Shown here: positions 61,947 to 64,000 of the stretch, in pieces
Layout of the letters: each line of letters opens with the position of its first letter
Position numbering within the stretch: position 1 is the first letter of the stretch
Position numbers and translations under genes: made by a program
From: Bryobacterales bacterium
GTDB taxonomy: Bacteria > Acidobacteriota > Terriglobia > Bryobacterales > Bryobacteraceae
Length of the DNA stretch: 64,000 nucleotides
Assembly: GCA_020846745.1 (NCBI GenBank)
Contig: JADLDI010000123.1
Span: 1 to 64,000, forward strand
Reading direction: 5' to 3'
Notes under the pieces: model-generated
Databases searched by the model: none
Seen by the model: only the letters and a program-made list of their open reading frames with translations
Told to the model about the DNA's origin: nothing

Positions 61947-63323
61947 TCAGTCATCGCCTTCGCGCTTCAGGCCGAACTTCTCCATTCTGTAGATCAGCAC
62001 CTTGCGGCTGATGTCCAGGTACTCGGCCGACTTCGTCTGATTCCAATTGCACTTTTCAAGTGCTCTGACGACCAACTCCCGCTCAACGGCTTCCAGACTG
62101 ATCCCCTCCGGTGGCAGTTCCAACTGAATCGCTTCCAATGGTGGGCGCTCGCGCCGCAAAAACTCGGGCAAGTCGTCGACGGTGATTTCGTTTCCGGGCG
62201 CCAGCACCACAAGCCGCTCGATCACGTTCTCCAGTTCGCGCACGTTTCCCGGCCATCGATGGATCGGAAAATAACGCAACAGTCCGGCAGGCAGCCGCAG
62301 GTCCGGGCGGTTCTCTCGCTCCTGAAACTTCTTGAAGAAGATCGTGGCCAGTTCCGGAATGTCGTCAGCGCGTTCGCGCAATGGCGGCAACACCAGAGGA
62401 ATGACCGCAAGCCGGTAGTAGAGGTCCTCACGGAAGCTGCCGTCTTCGACCATTGCCTCCAGGTTTCGGTGAGTGGCCGCGATGATTCGAACATCCACTT
62501 TGATCGGGTTCAGCGAACCGATACTCTCGATCTCCCGCGCTTGGATCAGGCGCAGTAGCTTCACCTGCAGATCGAGCGGCATTTCACCGATCTCATCCAG
62601 GAAGAGCGTGCCGCGGTCGGCCAGTTCAATTTTGCCCTTCTTCTGTGTCACCGCCCCAGTGAAGGCGCCTTTGGCATGCCCGAACAACTCCGATTCAAGC
62701 AGATCCTTCGGAATGGCCCCGCAGTTGATGACCACAAACGGCCGATCGCGGCGCGCGCTGTTGAAGTGGATTGCTTTGGCAAGCAACTCCTTGCCGGTGC
62801 CGGTTTCGCCACGAATGAGTACGGTTGCGTCGCTCTGTGCAGCCCGGGCGGCGTTGTCTAGAGTGCACAGCAGCAGCTTACTCTTACCGATAATTCCTTC
62901 GAATCCATACTTGCGATCCACGGCGCTTCGGAGGGCGTTCACCTCTTCCTTCAGCCGATGGTGATCGAGCGCTCGCGTGATGACCAGCTTCAGAGCATCC
63001 GTGTTTACGGGTTTGATGATGTAGTCGTAAGCCCCCAGCCGCATCGCTTCCACAGCGGATTCGATGGTGCCGAAGGCGGTCACCATAATCACCACTACCT
63101 CGGGATACTCCTCTTTGATTCTTTTCAGGAGGTCAATGCCCGACATGCCTGGCATCTTCAGGTCGGTGATCACCAGGTCCTGCGGATTCTTCTCCATGAA
63201 CGCGAGGGCGGAAGGGCCATCGGCCGCGGTACACGCATCGAAGCCTGCTTGCTGCAACTTCATTTGTGTCACCCGGCGCAGGTTCTCCTCATCATCAACG
63301 ACGAGAATGCGCTTGCCGGTCAC
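61947..63323 (-). CDS. NtrC-family sigma-54 response regulator (ZraR/AtoC-like)
   Basis: 458 aa. Receiver domain with phosphoacceptor Asp54 (LVITDLKMPGM), then sigma-54 AAA domain (RGETGTGKELLAKAIH, GAFTGA loop for sigma-54 contact, LFLDEIGEMPLDLQ) and a C-terminal Fis-type HTH (NQTKSAEYLDISRKVLIYRMEKFGL). Overlaps the downstream-numbered kinase gene by 4 nt, forming a two-component pair. Closest in layout to ZraR/AtoC. It may control metal or envelope stress genes, though no sigma-54 promoter was searched. Confidence 0.9.
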   Translation of the reverse strand: MTGKRILVVDDEENLRRVTQMKLQQAGFDACTAADGPSALAFMEKNPQDLVITDLKMPGMSGIDLLKRIKEEYPEVVVIMVTAFGTIESAVEAMRLGAYDYIIKPVNTDALKLVITRALDHHRLKEEVNALRSAVDRKYGFEGIIGKSKLLLCTLDNAARAAQSDATVLIRGETGTGKELLAKAIHFNSARRDRPFVVINCGAIPKDLLESELFGHAKGAFTGAVTQKKGKIELADRGTLFLDEIGEMPLDLQVKLLRLIQAREIESIGSLNPIKVDVRIIAATHRNLEAMVEDGSFREDLYYRLAVIPLVLPPLRERADDIPELATIFFKKFQERENRPDLRLPAGLLRYFPIHRWPGNVRELENVIERLVVLAPGNEITVDDLPEFLRRERPPLEAIQLELPPEGISLEAVERELVVRALEKCNWNQTKSAEYLDISRKVLIYRMEKFGLKREGDD

Positions 63324-64000
63324 GCAGACACCTGCTGAGGGCGAGGGAAGCGCAAGGAAAACGTCGTGCCTTTGCCTTGTTGCGGGGCCACGCTCACCGT
63401 TCCTCCGTGTTGGGTCACAATCTGCTGAACTACGGAAAGCCCCAACCCGGTACCGGACTCCTTCGTCGTGAAGAAGGGATCGAAGATCTTCTCGCGGTTC
63501 TCCTTGGGAATGCCCATTCCGTTATCCTGCACCTCAACAACCAGGGCGTTATCCGCTTCGAATGCCCGCAGAACGATCTCGCCTTCGCCTCCGCTTGCCT
63601 GCGCGGCGTTGATGGCCAGATTCAGCATCACTTGAGCGATCTGTTCTCGATCGCCAACCAGGGGCGGTAGGTTCTCGGGCACTTCCGTGCGGAACTGGAT
63701 ACCCTTTGCGGCCGAGTGCCGCACGAGTTCAATCACCGAATTGAAGATACTCAGCAGATCGACGCGGCTTTGCTCCGGAGCTCTGGGTCTGGCGAAATCG
63801 AGAAGGTTCGTGAGCAAGCGGTTGAGCCGGGCACACTCCTTTCGGATAATGCTCATTGTTTCAGCGCGCACCACTTCCGGTTGCTCCGCCGCTTCCATCA
63901 CCTCCGCGGCGCCATCGATGCTGGAGAGAGGATTGCGAATCTCGTGGGCCAAGCCGGCCGCCAACTGGCCAATCGCAGACATGCGGTCAGCCCTCTTCAC
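63320..64000 (-). CDS. Sensor histidine kinase, C-terminal part (cut by window edge)
   Basis: 226 aa visible; the gene continues past the right edge, and the GTG at the edge is probably not its true start. HisKA domain with GLAHEIRNPLSSIDG (phosphoacceptor His19 of the visible part), then HATPase_c with N box MLNLAINAAQASGG, G1 DNGMGIP, F box DPFFTTKESGTGLGL and G2 GTTFSLRFP. ATP-dependent kinase for the adjacent NtrC-type regulator, joined by a 4-nt overlap. Sensing domains are outside the window. Confidence 0.9.
   Translation of the reverse strand: MKRADRMSAIGQLAAGLAHEIRNPLSSIDGAAEVMEAAEQPEVVRAETMSIIRKECARLNRLLTNLLDFARPRAPEQSRVDLLSIFNSVIELVRHSAAKGIQFRTEVPENLPPLVGDREQIAQVMLNLAINAAQASGGEGEIVLRAFEADNALVVEVQDNGMGIPKENREKIFDPFFTTKESGTGLGLSVVQQIVTQHGGTVSVAPQQGKGTTFSLRFPRPQQVSA

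Noticed and set aside
1..64000. CRISPR arrays and insertion sequences
   Set aside because: No regularly spaced short repeats and no transposase or terminal repeats were found on reading the window; small or degenerate ones could be missed by eye.

Overview
The window looks like a high-GC Gram-negative chromosome, most plausibly Acidobacteriota (Bryobacter/Solibacter-like). This lineage guess rests on cargo types only: a SYLF protein, a DUF2934 protein, a KAASAAG-type basic protein, an NtrC-type two-component pair and tight operons. No rRNA, tRNA or CRISPR array was seen. The left ~36.7 kb reads as an integrated conjugative or plasmid-like element. The right ~27 kb reads as ordinary chromosome rich in stress and ion-handling genes.

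Element backbone (+ strand). It starts with a very large protein (234-2879) that I read as a double-psi beta-barrel RNA polymerase of the RdRP/QDE-1/YonO class. Next come a VirB9-like protein, a type IV coupling ATPase and small membrane partners, and a replication-relaxation-like protein. The replication/recombination toolkit includes a Rad52-type annealing protein, an archaeo-eukaryotic primase with a zinc finger, SSB, an NPPY DNA methyltransferase, a SNF2-type helicase and a Gp157-like protein. A Ycf46-like AAA ATPase (with its Walker motifs in swapped order), DUF1257, DUF2997 and radical-SAM cassette follows. A partial PRTRC cluster (E, C, F-like, B, ThiF) ends at 36713. Many genes overlap by 4 nt or sit a few bases apart.

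Cargo (mostly - strand) interrupts the backbone: a small mercury-uptake operon (merR, thioredoxin-merT fusion, merP, no merA); a PIN toxin/HTH antitoxin pair; a HEPN-like protein; a compact five-gene operon (HTH-helicase, Cys-rich protein, unknown, SLATT-like 2-TM protein, GTP cyclohydrolase II-like) that looks like an undescribed defence system; and a large protein with a J-like segment.

After the PRTRC cluster there is a frame-broken remnant, then mtfA, an inverted copy of the mtfA tail and a small basic protein. Further right are a SYLF protein, a beta-carbonic anhydrase/SLC4-type bicarbonate transporter operon, an outer-membrane porin, a TM-helix/MscS-type protein and an ECF sigma factor. 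Then come an MscS/ATPase/MscS gene trio, an HPF-like protein, an APC permease, and a copper block (P1B ATPase plus CorE-like Cys-tailed sigma factor, divergent from a Tat-exported multicopper oxidase). An NtrC-type regulator and the end of its sensor kinase close the window.
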